The position numbers were made by a program, and so were the translations under genes. Below, piece by piece: positions 6,250-12,719 of a stretch of 13,849 bases of DNA. This DNA comes from an uncultured Veillonella sp. (GTDB lineage: Bacteria > Bacillota > Negativicutes > Veillonellales > Veillonellaceae), in NCBI GenBank assembly GCA_934183145.1, contig CAKPSA010000023.1, forward strand, positions 1-13,849, written 5' to 3'. The notes beneath the pieces were generated by a model. That model was not told where the DNA came from and searched no databases. It saw nothing but the letters and a program-made list of their open reading frames with translations. Within the stretch, counting starts at the first letter, position 1. Each line of letters opens with the position of its first letter.

Positions 6250-6323
6250 AAAGGCACATTGTTTTATGCGTAGACCATCTATGAATGAATTATTTAAGAT
6301 GGTAGTTAAAACAATGTGCCTTT
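6250..6323. terminator. long bidirectional hairpin terminator
   Basis: Perfect 17-bp arms 6250-6266 and 6307-6323 (core AAAGGCACATTG) enclose a second perfect 7-bp stem, ACCATCT (6274-6280) with AGATGGT (6297-6303). Flanking A and T runs suit termination in both directions. It separates the converging TA operon and amidohydrolase gene. At 74 nt with a nested stem it is longer than a usual terminator. Confidence 0.75.
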
Positions 6324-6338
6324 ATTATGTATTTAGGG

Positions 6339-7130
6339 TTATAGGTTATAGAGTTCAGGTTTACGATCTCTAAAGATATTAATTTTGTTACGAATGTCTT
6401 CGACTACAGCGAGGTCGATGTCTACGGAGGCAATGCCTTCGTTAGTGTCCATTTCGAGTAGGTTTGTACCCCATGGATCATATACCGCGGAGTGTCCTGT
6501 ACTTTGAACACGGCCCACTGTGCCGCAGCCGTTTACAGCACAGACGAATAATTGGTTTTCAATAGCCCGCACTTCATTGAGTACTTGCCAGTGACGTAGA
6601 CGCATAGTAGGCCATTGAGCAGGCACAAATAATAATTCCGTGCCTGGTAATGCAGCCATTCTTACGAGCTCAGGGAAGCGGATGTCGTAACAGATGACAG
6701 TACTGCAAGGTATTCCGTCCAGCTCGAAATGTGTAGTATGGGTGCCGTTTGCAAAGTATTTGTCTTCTTTGGCAGGGCTAAAGCCATGCATCTTGGAATA
6801 TTCTCCTACAAGTTCACCACTTCGGTTGTAAACATAGGATGTATTAAATACTAGATTGCCTTTTGCAACTGCGACAGATCCGCCCACAATATTTACATTA
6901 TGTTCTTTAGAAAATGTACTTAATAAGGCTTTTGTGCGATCCCCATTATTATCGGCGATATTGATTAAATCTGTAGATGGATAAAAACCAGTGTTCCAGG
7001 TTTCCGGTAATACGATAATATCTGGACTTTCAGATAGAGATTGAGCAAGCAACTCTTGGACGCGATTGTAATTGTATTTTACGTCATTTACGTGAACGTC
7101 CATTTGTATAAGGGTAAGCCGTTTTTTCAT
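6339..7130 (-). CDS. nitrilase-superfamily carbon-nitrogen hydrolase (omega-amidase/MtnU-like)
   Basis: Cytosolic amidohydrolase of 263 residues. The superfamily triad is visible: Glu43 in LPETWNTGF, Lys113 in YSKMHGFSP, and nucleophile Cys147 in ICYDIRFPEL. QWPTMRLRHWQVLNEVRAIENQ (172-193) and the ending INIFRDRKPELY match the subgroup holding YafV/Nit2 omega-amidases and the MtnU-type enzymes near methionine-salvage genes. A 2-oxoglutaramate or 2-oxosuccinamate amidase role is thus plausible but inferred. No other methionine-salvage gene is in the window. AGAGGA lies about 8 nt before the ATG. The gene is divergent from the nitroreductase and shares with it a 171-nt AT-rich spacer in which no strong promoter was identified. 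Confidence 0.9.
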   Translation of the reverse strand: MKKRLTLIQMDVHVNDVKYNYNRVQELLAQSLSESPDIIVLPETWNTGFYPSTDLINIADNNGDRTKALLSTFSKEHNVNIVGGSVAVAKGNLVFNTSYVYNRSGELVGEYSKMHGFSPAKEDKYFANGTHTTHFELDGIPCSTVICYDIRFPELVRMAALPGTELLFVPAQWPTMRLRHWQVLNEVRAIENQLFVCAVNGCGTVGRVQSTGHSAVYDPWGTNLLEMDTNEGIASVDIDLAVVEDIRNKINIFRDRKPELYNL

Positions 7131-7301
7131 AATAAATCCTCTATGTTCAAGAATAGTACAGGTTATGTAATTTATATTATAATTAAAATATTAAAGCATT
7201 ATAGGGTGTATTACAATATAGTGATACATAATATCTTAATAGATACTTGTAATAGGAATACAGATATTAGTTTGAATTGAAGATACATATATGGTGAAAG
7301 T

Positions 7302-7865
7302 ATGGATTTAACAGAGGTTATAAACACGCGTACTAGCGTGCGTAGATATAAAGAGACTCCATCTGTTGGGCATAATATAATTCAAAATTTAATAGAGCTG
7401 GGGATGAGAGCTCCTTCGCCTAAAAATCGTCAGCCTTGGCAGGTTATTCATGTGACTGACAAGGAGAAGGAGCATTTTGTAAATCTTGGTTTTCAAGTGT
7501 TAGAGCAATATAAAGAACGTAAAGAACACTTTGGCAGCTTGGAGATTAGTCTTAAGGCGATGAATACAGCTAGTGATTTGCTCTTTGTCTTTAATCCTTA
7601 TGACCATTTGCCAGATTATACTCGCGTGTGGGAGAAAAGTGATTTACAAGCCATAGGTGCTTTTGTGGAACATATTTTATTGGGCGCAAAAGCGATTGGA
7701 TTAGGTACACTTTGGATGAATGATGTGTATTTTATGCAGAGTGAAAGCAAAGCCTTTTTGAATACTTCTCATGATGTACAGGCTATCATTGCCATAGGTA
7801 TTCCAGATGAGCCTATGTATCCTAGACCTAGAAAATCGATTGATGAGGTACTAGTAAAGCGTTAG
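7302..7865 (+). CDS. nitroreductase-family FMN oxidoreductase
   Basis: Predicted homodimeric FMN enzyme using NAD(P)H to reduce nitro, quinone or similar substrates in the cytoplasm. The 187-residue protein opens with the family's FMN-phosphate segment, INTRTSVRRYKETP (7-20; Arg10, Ser12, Arg14), then MRAPSPKNRQPWQVI (35-49), and the C-terminal half carries LQAIGAFVEHILLGAKAIGLGTLWM, the usual second FMN-contacting helix and turn, then AIIAIGIPDEP. The ribosome site is weak (GGTGA, 4 nt upstream), so expression may be low. The physiological substrate cannot be told from sequence. It appears to be a single gene, because a separate promoter precedes the next operon. Confidence 0.88.
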   Translation: MDLTEVINTRTSVRRYKETPSVGHNIIQNLIELGMRAPSPKNRQPWQVIHVTDKEKEHFVNLGFQVLEQYKERKEHFGSLEISLKAMNTASDLLFVFNPYDHLPDYTRVWEKSDLQAIGAFVEHILLGAKAIGLGTLWMNDVYFMQSESKAFLNTSHDVQAIIAIGIPDEPMYPRPRKSIDEVLVKR

Positions 7866-7868
7866 TTT

Positions 7869-7897
7869 TTTACTAATCTTCATAGAAATGTTATAAT
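7869..7897 (+). promoter_or_regulatory. promoter of the envelope operon
   Basis: TTTACT (7869-7874), a 17-nt spacer, and a perfect TATAAT (7892-7897) preceded by TGT (extended -10). It lies just after the nitroreductase stop and gives a leader of roughly 30 nt to the deacetylase start at 7935. Confidence 0.65.
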
Positions 7898-7934
7898 ATT
7901 CTGTATATAATTGTGTTCTAATAGAGGAGGACCT

Positions 7935-8738
7935 ATGAAACGGATTCCATTGGTAACACTATTAATTGTCGCATTGGCTGTGGTTTTGGCCGGATGTGGA
8001 TTGCTTTCACAAAAAACGGAACCACCTAGTCCAACAGCGCCTGTAAAAGAAGTCAAAATGGTACATCCAACGGGAATCCCTGTTCTTATGTATCATAAAA
8101 TTGGCGATGATAAGGATAACGATGCAGTTATTCGTGAGGATCTATTCAGAGAACAAATGAAGTTCCTCAAAGATAATGGTTATAATCCATTAACGATGGA
8201 CCAATTATATGATTATGTCGTAAATGGTGCAGCAGTGCCTGAAAAACCTGTTGTATTAACCTTTGATGACGGTTATGCAGATACGTATTCTATCGTATAT
8301 CCAATCATGAAAGAATATGGTTTTGCAGCCACTGTGTTTATCAATCCTGGCGATGTAGGTACACGGTTAACTTGGGATCAAGTTCGTGAAATGCATAAGA
8401 ATGGTATCACCATTTCTAATCATGGGTTCCAACATATCGAAATGGGCCAATTGTCTGAAGCTAAACAAATAGAAAATATTACAAAGGCTCAAGAAGCCCT
8501 CGCAAAAGAAGTGGGAATCAAGGATAATCCTTGGTTCTGCTATCCTTATGGCGATAAAAATGAATTCACCGATGCTGCCACTAAAAAAGCGGGCATCAAA
8601 ATGAGCATGGCCATGAAATCTGGCTGGGCTCATACAGGGGATAATCCATATAACATTTTGCGTGTTTGGGTTGGTAATGCTGTTGATATCAAACATTTTG
8701 AAGAACGCATTAGCACCGAACATTTCACTGATTTATAA
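7935..8738 (+). CDS. polysaccharide deacetylase (NodB-fold) lipoprotein
   Basis: Predicted surface or periplasmic lipoprotein that removes acetyl groups from a cell-envelope glycan. The 267-residue protein has a signal peptide ending in the lipobox LAGC (Cys21), a Pro/Thr-rich linker (28-40), and a carbohydrate esterase 4-type domain: TFDDGYAD with Asp111/Asp112, the metal site SNHGFQH with His163 and His167, and CYPYGDKNE (202-210). VLMYHKIGDD (50-59) is typical of the PgaB/IcaB-like branch that acts on poly-N-acetylglucosamine; whether the substrate is that, peptidoglycan or LPS is unknown. The ATG at 7935 follows AGAGGAGG closely; the longer frame from 7911 would spoil the lipoprotein signal. 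It heads a three-gene operon, 11 nt ahead of the next gene. Confidence 0.9.
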   Translation: MKRIPLVTLLIVALAVVLAGCGLLSQKTEPPSPTAPVKEVKMVHPTGIPVLMYHKIGDDKDNDAVIREDLFREQMKFLKDNGYNPLTMDQLYDYVVNGAAVPEKPVVLTFDDGYADTYSIVYPIMKEYGFAATVFINPGDVGTRLTWDQVREMHKNGITISNHGFQHIEMGQLSEAKQIENITKAQEALAKEVGIKDNPWFCYPYGDKNEFTDAATKKAGIKMSMAMKSGWAHTGDNPYNILRVWVGNAVDIKHFEERISTEHFTDL

Positions 8739-8749
8739 GGAGAAATACA

Positions 8750-9688
8750 TTGTTCAAAAAGAATTGGGTAAAGTTCATCATCATGGTGTTCCTATTTACC
8801 GTTGTAACCTCACCATTCGTGGTGCTCTTTGGACCATTTAATAATGTAAAGCGCGCCGTTATTGGTGCCATATTGCAATCTCGCCATCCTCATTACATTA
8901 CATGGCTATTCAGTGAAGATGAATTGCAATCTATTTTGGGCACAGTTGGTGTTGTTAAAAGCCAAGACTTGTTCAAGTTTAATGCTCGTGAAGATAAGAG
9001 CTTAAACCTTGAAAAAATTCAATCTGCTCGTTATGTAGGCTATATTCTTGAAATTCCAGATCCTCGTCGTATCGAAGTAGGTACAGCTGCTAATATTCAA
9101 GAAAAAGGCGATACTACAAGTAATATTGCGAAGATGAATAATGCGGTAGCTGCTATCAATGGCGGTGGTTTCCACGATCCAAATGGTACTGGCACAGGCC
9201 GTTTGCCTTATGGCTTTATCTTGCATGATGGTGAATATGTTATCGGTAAGGATGTAGGACCTGAAGAAGCGGTAGACTTCGTAGGATTCTCTAAATCTGG
9301 TAACCTTATTGCAGGTAACTACGATAAAACACAACTTGGTGATATGAAAGCTATGGAAGGTATTACCTTTGGGCCACCTCTTATCGTAGATGGTAAGAAG
9401 ATGATTACCGAAGGCGATGGCGGTTGGGGCGTAGGTCCACGTACTGCTATCGGTCAAAAGAAAGATGGTACAGTACTATTCCTCGTAATTGATGGTCGTC
9501 AACCAGGTTATTCTCTTGGCGCTACATTACGTGACGTACAAGATATTCTCTATGAAAAAGGTTGCTATATTGCAGCGAATTTAGATGGTGGTTCTAGTTC
9601 CACACTATACCTCAATGGTAAAGTAGTAAACAAACCAGCCGATTTGTTAGGGGAACGCATGATCCCAACGGCGTTTATCGTGAAATAG
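8750..9688 (+). CDS. membrane-anchored phosphodiester glycosidase (NAGPA domain)
   Basis: Predicted envelope enzyme of the family that includes the lysosomal uncovering enzyme, which removes GlcNAc from phosphodiester-linked sugars. The 312-residue protein has an N-terminal hydrophobic helix (about 9-28) that anchors it outside the membrane, a spacer (30-90), and the catalytic domain with AAINGGGFHDPNGTG (134-148), FGPPLIVDG (207-215), GPRTAIG (229-235), VIDGRQPGYS (246-255) and NLDGGSSSTLYLNG (277-290). The start codon is TTG at 8750, supported by AAGGAGA (8737-8743) 6 nt upstream; the next internal ATG would cut the anchor helix. Neighbours suggest action on a surface polymer together with the deacetylase. 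The natural substrate in bacteria is unclear. Confidence 0.87.
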   Translation: MFKKNWVKFIIMVFLFTVVTSPFVVLFGPFNNVKRAVIGAILQSRHPHYITWLFSEDELQSILGTVGVVKSQDLFKFNAREDKSLNLEKIQSARYVGYILEIPDPRRIEVGTAANIQEKGDTTSNIAKMNNAVAAINGGGFHDPNGTGTGRLPYGFILHDGEYVIGKDVGPEEAVDFVGFSKSGNLIAGNYDKTQLGDMKAMEGITFGPPLIVDGKKMITEGDGGWGVGPRTAIGQKKDGTVLFLVIDGRQPGYSLGATLRDVQDILYEKGCYIAANLDGGSSSTLYLNGKVVNKPADLLGERMIPTAFIVK

Positions 9689-9696
9689 GAGGACCC

Positions 9697-10638
9697 ATGA
9701 AACCTTTTACGCGTGTACTGAGCGCCTTTGCGGTAGGTATTCTTCTGCAAGGTGGGGTGTACCTATACCTTGATCAATATATGTTTGCACCGACTACGGA
9801 TTTTAATGTAGCCGGCGCTTCTAAGGATGATACTAAAAACTTCCCTGATATAAAGGAAGGTACTAAATATGTATCTTATGACCGTCAATTTATGGCGGTT
9901 GTTACTGAAAGCTCTTTGAAAATTTATAAGGCTAATGAAAGCAAGCCTACCACAATAGATTTGAAGGGTCGCTCTATTAGTTACTTTAGTTGGATGCCTG
10001 ACCGTAACTATGCCATCATGGGTCTATATGATTCTAGAGAGGTTGTTATGGCTCGCCTCAATGCGGATGATCCTGAACATGAAGTAGATACAAAACTTGA
10101 AGATTTGCCTCGTAATAGTAAAATCGTAGATGCTGCTTACTCTGAAGCGACGAATGTTGTGTACATGAAGGTAAAAGTTCAAGAAAACGCATATCGTATT
10201 TATCGTACTGATGCGAACTATGATACGCGTCGTGTATATATGCAGGCTACTGATATTGGCCATATTGGCGTATTCTATGATGAAGATAGATTCTTCTATG
10301 ACAACGTTAAGACTGGAGATATCTTCATGTTTAACGGCATTGAAGGTGGTTGGCGTGTTATTAATCCACCAGGGCGTTTCCGCTTAATCGGTGTTGATAT
10401 GGATAAAACTATCTATATTGCCCGTGTGGACGAAGATAATAATGCTTTGACTGTTTATACAGGTAAATTAGGCGTAGGCTTTAAACCAGCTTATAAATAC
10501 AATCATCCTACAACATTCAATGAATTGACCATGTCCGATGTAAAAGACATTATCAAGAATGGTAGCGATGAAACTACAAAGGTGACAGAGGATGATACAT
10601 CATCTAAATCATCTAGTGATAGTAAAAAGAAATCTTAA
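9697..10638 (+). CDS. membrane-anchored beta-rich envelope protein of unknown function
   Basis: I do not recognise a family. The 313-residue protein starts with a short basic stretch and one hydrophobic helix (about 8-24), so it is probably anchored with its bulk outside the cytoplasmic membrane. The middle is a series of short strand-turn units rich in Tyr/Asp (for example YDRQFMAVV, SYFSWMPDRNYAIMGLYD, NVVYMKVKVQENAYRIYRTD, KTIYIARVDEDNNALTVYTG), the look of a beta-propeller or WD40-like repeat fold. The last 25 residues are low-complexity Ser/Thr/Asp/Lys. It lies 8 nt after the glycosidase, with AGGAGGA overlapping that gene's stop, and is followed by a terminator, so it is the third member of the envelope operon, possibly a scaffold for the two enzymes. 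Confidence 0.75.
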   Translation: MKPFTRVLSAFAVGILLQGGVYLYLDQYMFAPTTDFNVAGASKDDTKNFPDIKEGTKYVSYDRQFMAVVTESSLKIYKANESKPTTIDLKGRSISYFSWMPDRNYAIMGLYDSREVVMARLNADDPEHEVDTKLEDLPRNSKIVDAAYSEATNVVYMKVKVQENAYRIYRTDANYDTRRVYMQATDIGHIGVFYDEDRFFYDNVKTGDIFMFNGIEGGWRVINPPGRFRLIGVDMDKTIYIARVDEDNNALTVYTGKLGVGFKPAYKYNHPTTFNELTMSDVKDIIKNGSDETTKVTEDDTSSKSSSDSKKKS

Positions 10639-10641
10639 TAA

Positions 10642-10674
10642 AAAGCCTTTATAATGATTCATTATAAAGGCTTT
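10642..10674. terminator. terminator after the envelope operon
   Basis: Near-perfect palindrome with 16-nt arms 10642-10657 and 10659-10674 (AAAGCCTTTATAATGA and its complement). It starts 3 nt after the stop codon; A and T runs on both sides allow termination in either direction, although the T run is short. Confidence 0.75.
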
Positions 10675-10707
10675 ATTCCTATACTCATTTGTACTATGAG
10701 GATATAT

Positions 10708-11880
10708 ATGAATATATTATTTGTACGACTCAGCTACATAGGTGATATTCTACATGCCACACCTGCTGCGCGCTGGATAAAAGAACACTATCCAGAGGCC
10801 AAGCTACATTGGATTGTAACACCTAGCATGGTGGAACTTTTACAGGGAAACCCTTATGTAGATGAAATCATTCCTTGGGAACGGGATGAATACGAAGCAC
10901 ATTCTAAAAAACTACATATTCCAACGATGTGGCGCATGTGGTGGGAGCTTAGAGCTAAGTTAAAACCATACAAATTTGATGTGGCTGTCGATGTACAAGG
11001 TCGACTCATAACAGGACTTGTTTTATTAGCATCAGGTGCACCTATTCGCCTAGGACTTGGTGGTACAAAAGAGCTCAATTGGATGTTTTCAAACTACAAA
11101 GCAAAGCCGAGTACAAATCATGTCATCAAGCGTTATATAGAGGTTGCTAAATTACTGAATATAGCTGTTGCAGAGCATAGTAGCTTACATACATCTGTTC
11201 CTAGTTCTGCTGTTAAGGAAAAACCTTGTATAGGTAATAGTTCAACTAGTAAAAAGTTATACCACATGGATTTTTTTGTGCCATCTAATTTGCATGCTTG
11301 GGCAGAAAATCAGTGGGAAGCAATTAGTTGTGATACCTCTTTGAGTCGTGGAGAGATTGAAAAGCCACTGCGCATAGGGCTTGTTTTAGGCACATCTTGG
11401 GCGACGAAAGAGTGGCCTCAAGAAAAATGGTATTCACTCATTAAATCACTTCAATACAGGGCTAACTTTGTGTGTGTAGGCGGTCCTAAAGAGGCTACTC
11501 AATACAAACCGTTGATGGATACCTTAACAGCAGATGGCCTTGATAAAATTATGCTGAATATGTTAGGAAAGACCACACTTCAAGAGGTGGGGGCTTTAAT
11601 TGAAAGTTGTGATGTAGTAGTGACTGCCGATACAGGTTCATTACATATTGCATTAGCATTAAACAAACCTGTAGTAGCGCTTTTTGGTCCAACGGATCCT
11701 AAGCTGTGGGGACCGCTGACGGGGAACTTCAAGGTTCTTGTTAATAATGAGTTAGATTGTTTAGGATGTCGTAAACGACGTTGTCCTAAGCCTGATCAAT
11801 ATTGTATGTCTGGTATTGATTCAGTACGTGTGAAAAAGGCAATTTTCGAATTGATAGGAGATAAACATGGCAAAGTTTAA
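10708..11880 (+). CDS. glycosyltransferase family 9 (heptosyltransferase-like)
   Basis: Predicted cytoplasmic, membrane-associated transferase that adds a heptose or similar sugar to the LPS core. The 390-residue protein has the GT-B two-domain layout: N-terminal FVRLSYIGDILHATPAARWIKEHYPE with Asp13, the catalytic-base position of WaaC/WaaF, then VAVDVQGRLITGLV (92-105). The C-terminal nucleotide-sugar half has LGTSWATKEWP (227-237), VCVGGPKE (255-262), VVTADTGSLHIALAL (304-318) and ALFGPTDP (324-331). A cluster of four cysteines (351, 354, 359, 366) near the C terminus resembles the CxxC...C pattern of WaaF-like proteins. The ATG at 10708 has GAGGA 5 nt upstream; a longer frame from 10654 starts inside the preceding terminator. 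It overlaps the next gene by 14 nt. The acceptor is unknown. Confidence 0.88.
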   Translation: MNILFVRLSYIGDILHATPAARWIKEHYPEAKLHWIVTPSMVELLQGNPYVDEIIPWERDEYEAHSKKLHIPTMWRMWWELRAKLKPYKFDVAVDVQGRLITGLVLLASGAPIRLGLGGTKELNWMFSNYKAKPSTNHVIKRYIEVAKLLNIAVAEHSSLHTSVPSSAVKEKPCIGNSSTSKKLYHMDFFVPSNLHAWAENQWEAISCDTSLSRGEIEKPLRIGLVLGTSWATKEWPQEKWYSLIKSLQYRANFVCVGGPKEATQYKPLMDTLTADGLDKIMLNMLGKTTLQEVGALIESCDVVVTADTGSLHIALALNKPVVALFGPTDPKLWGPLTGNFKVLVNNELDCLGCRKRRCPKPDQYCMSGIDSVRVKKAIFELIGDKHGKV

Positions 11881-12193
11881 AATTCAAAAAGGTTTATCCG
11901 ATGCGGATATGATGAAAAACTTTAAAGATACTGAAAATTTTGAAGAAACAATGCTTGATATGGAGCGTTCTGCTAAGAAACCTGTGGTACATCAAAGTCC
12001 AAAACAAAAGGAAGATGCATTCTATCGTGAGTTCCTTACAGAGAAGGTAGAAACGTTAATTGGTAAAATGTTGCTCGATATTAAGATGGAATACTTTAAA
12101 GAAGGTGAGGGCGCATTCTCTATCCAAGTTAAACGGGATGGTAAAAATATCGTTCTTGAAACGGCACCAAAAAAGGTAAAACCTGAAAAATAA
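11867..12193 (+). CDS. small charged protein of unknown function
   Basis: A 108-residue protein that I do not recognise. It is rich in Lys and Glu, has no signal peptide or membrane helix, and is predicted mainly helical up to about residue 75 (DADMMKNFKDTENFEETMLDMERSAKK, then DAFYREFLTEKVETLIGKMLLDIKMEYF), ending in a short strand pair (AFSIQVKRDGKNIVLETA) and a basic tail. GGAG (11857-11860) lies 6 nt before the ATG. Its start lies 14 nt inside the end of the glycosyltransferase gene, which implies coupled translation and perhaps a shared process, and a terminator follows it. Confidence 0.75.
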   Translation: MAKFKIQKGLSDADMMKNFKDTENFEETMLDMERSAKKPVVHQSPKQKEDAFYREFLTEKVETLIGKMLLDIKMEYFKEGEGAFSIQVKRDGKNIVLETAPKKVKPEK

Positions 12194-12213
12194 TATAATA
12201 ATAATTGCTTACT

Positions 12214-12246
12214 AAAAGAACCTACCTATAAAAGGTAGGTTCTTTT
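12214..12246 (+). terminator. intrinsic terminator after the glycosyltransferase operon
   Basis: Perfect 14-bp arms, 12214-12227 (AAAAGAACCTACCT) and 12233-12246, with an ATAAA loop and a terminal TTTT. It ends the two-gene unit and isolates the following regulatory spacer. Confidence 0.85.
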
Positions 12247-12373
12247 GTATATTTATAAATTACAATAATACAGGTATGTTATCAATAAAATTGATGAGCT
12301 TATAAGTGTACCGATGATTATCGAAGTACTAGATTTATAAATACCGATATGCTTTGAAAGCTAGTCAATAATA

Positions 12374-12403
12374 ACTAAAAATTATTGCGATATAATTTTT
12401 GGT
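12374..12403. repeat. AT-rich inverted repeat upstream of the carboxyltransferase gene
   Basis: 12-nt arms 12374-12385 (ACTAAAAATTAT) and 12392-12403 (ATAATTTTTGGT) pair with one G-T wobble around TGCGAT. It may be an operator or a weak hairpin. The surrounding 12247-12470 is AT-rich and otherwise featureless. Confidence 0.4.
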
Positions 12404-12481
12404 TTCTCATTAAAATGTACAATTACAAAAAAAATATTTTGATTAAAAATACACGATAAAATCTAGTATTTTAGCCGTTTT

Positions 12482-12497
12482 TGTGATTTGTATCACG
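12482..12497. promoter_or_regulatory. CRP/FNR-family-like operator site
   Basis: TGTGA (12482-12486), 6 nt, TCACG (12493-12497), against the CRP consensus TGTGA-N6-TCACA: nine of ten conserved positions match. T and A runs on either side extend the symmetry. It is centred about 96 nt before the predicted transcription start, a position compatible with activation. The binding protein is inferred. Confidence 0.5.
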
Positions 12498-12503
12498 AAA
12501 AAA

Positions 12504-12529
12504 TCATAATTGAATACATGAAATTATGA
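12504..12529. repeat. second inverted repeat in the regulatory spacer
   Basis: Perfect 8-bp arms TCATAATT (12504-12511) and AATTATGA (12522-12529) with a 10-nt spacer. It lies between the CRP-like site and the -35 box, where an operator for a dimeric regulator would be expected. Confidence 0.4.
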
Positions 12530-12550
12530 GTAAATAGCATAATGTGGTTG

Positions 12551-12579
12551 TTGACAAAGAATTCTATAAGTAGTCTAAT
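12551..12579 (+). promoter_or_regulatory. promoter of the carboxyltransferase gene
   Basis: A perfect TTGACA (12551-12556), a 17-nt spacer, and TCTAAT (12574-12579): eleven of twelve consensus positions. It predicts a start near 12586 and a leader of about 134 nt. Confidence 0.75.
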
Positions 12580-12585
12580 ATAAGT

Positions 12586-12719
12586 ATGTCTTAACGATTT
12601 GTACAGTATTTGCTTGTGTGAGTAGGTACTATAAAAATCGTAAAAAAATAGGTATGAGATAGTTATGTAGTGGATGTATAAAATTACATACATAAACTAT
12701 TTCGATTTGGAGGATTAAC
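12586..12719 (+). promoter_or_regulatory. structured 5' leader of the carboxyltransferase gene
   Basis: Two hairpins can be drawn. The first pairs ACGATTT (12594-12600) with AAATCGT (12635-12641), with GTAC (12601-12604) and GTAC (12625-12628) inside. The second spans 12659-12700: ATAGTT with AACTAT, ATGT with ACAT, then an inner ATGTA/TACAT with a 6-nt loop. It ends 8 nt before the GGAGG ribosome site (12709-12713). The leader may stabilise the mRNA or tune translation. I do not recognise a known riboswitch class. Confidence 0.45.

Noticed and set aside
7178..7183. TATAAT upstream of the nitroreductase gene as its promoter
   Set aside because: No acceptable -35 hexamer was found at 16-18 nt spacing and the spacer is very AT-rich, so chance matches are expected.
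7041..7280. 79-codon rightward open frame between the amidohydrolase and nitroreductase genes
   Set aside because: Half of it is antisense to the amidohydrolase N-terminus and the rest is AT-rich spacer; no ribosome site and a spacer-like Ile/Tyr/Asn composition.
8367..9457. Long leftward open frames opposite the deacetylase and glycosidase
   Set aside because: They are shadows of two genes with intact family motifs and good ribosome sites on the other strand.
10680..10685. TATACT as a separate promoter for the glycosyltransferase gene
   Set aside because: The matching -35 position falls inside the palindromic terminator and matches poorly; its expression source remains undecided.
12493..12693. 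66-codon leftward open frame in the regulatory spacer
   Set aside because: It is a Tyr/Ile/His-rich translation of AT-rich DNA overlying the rightward promoter and leader, with no ribosome site.
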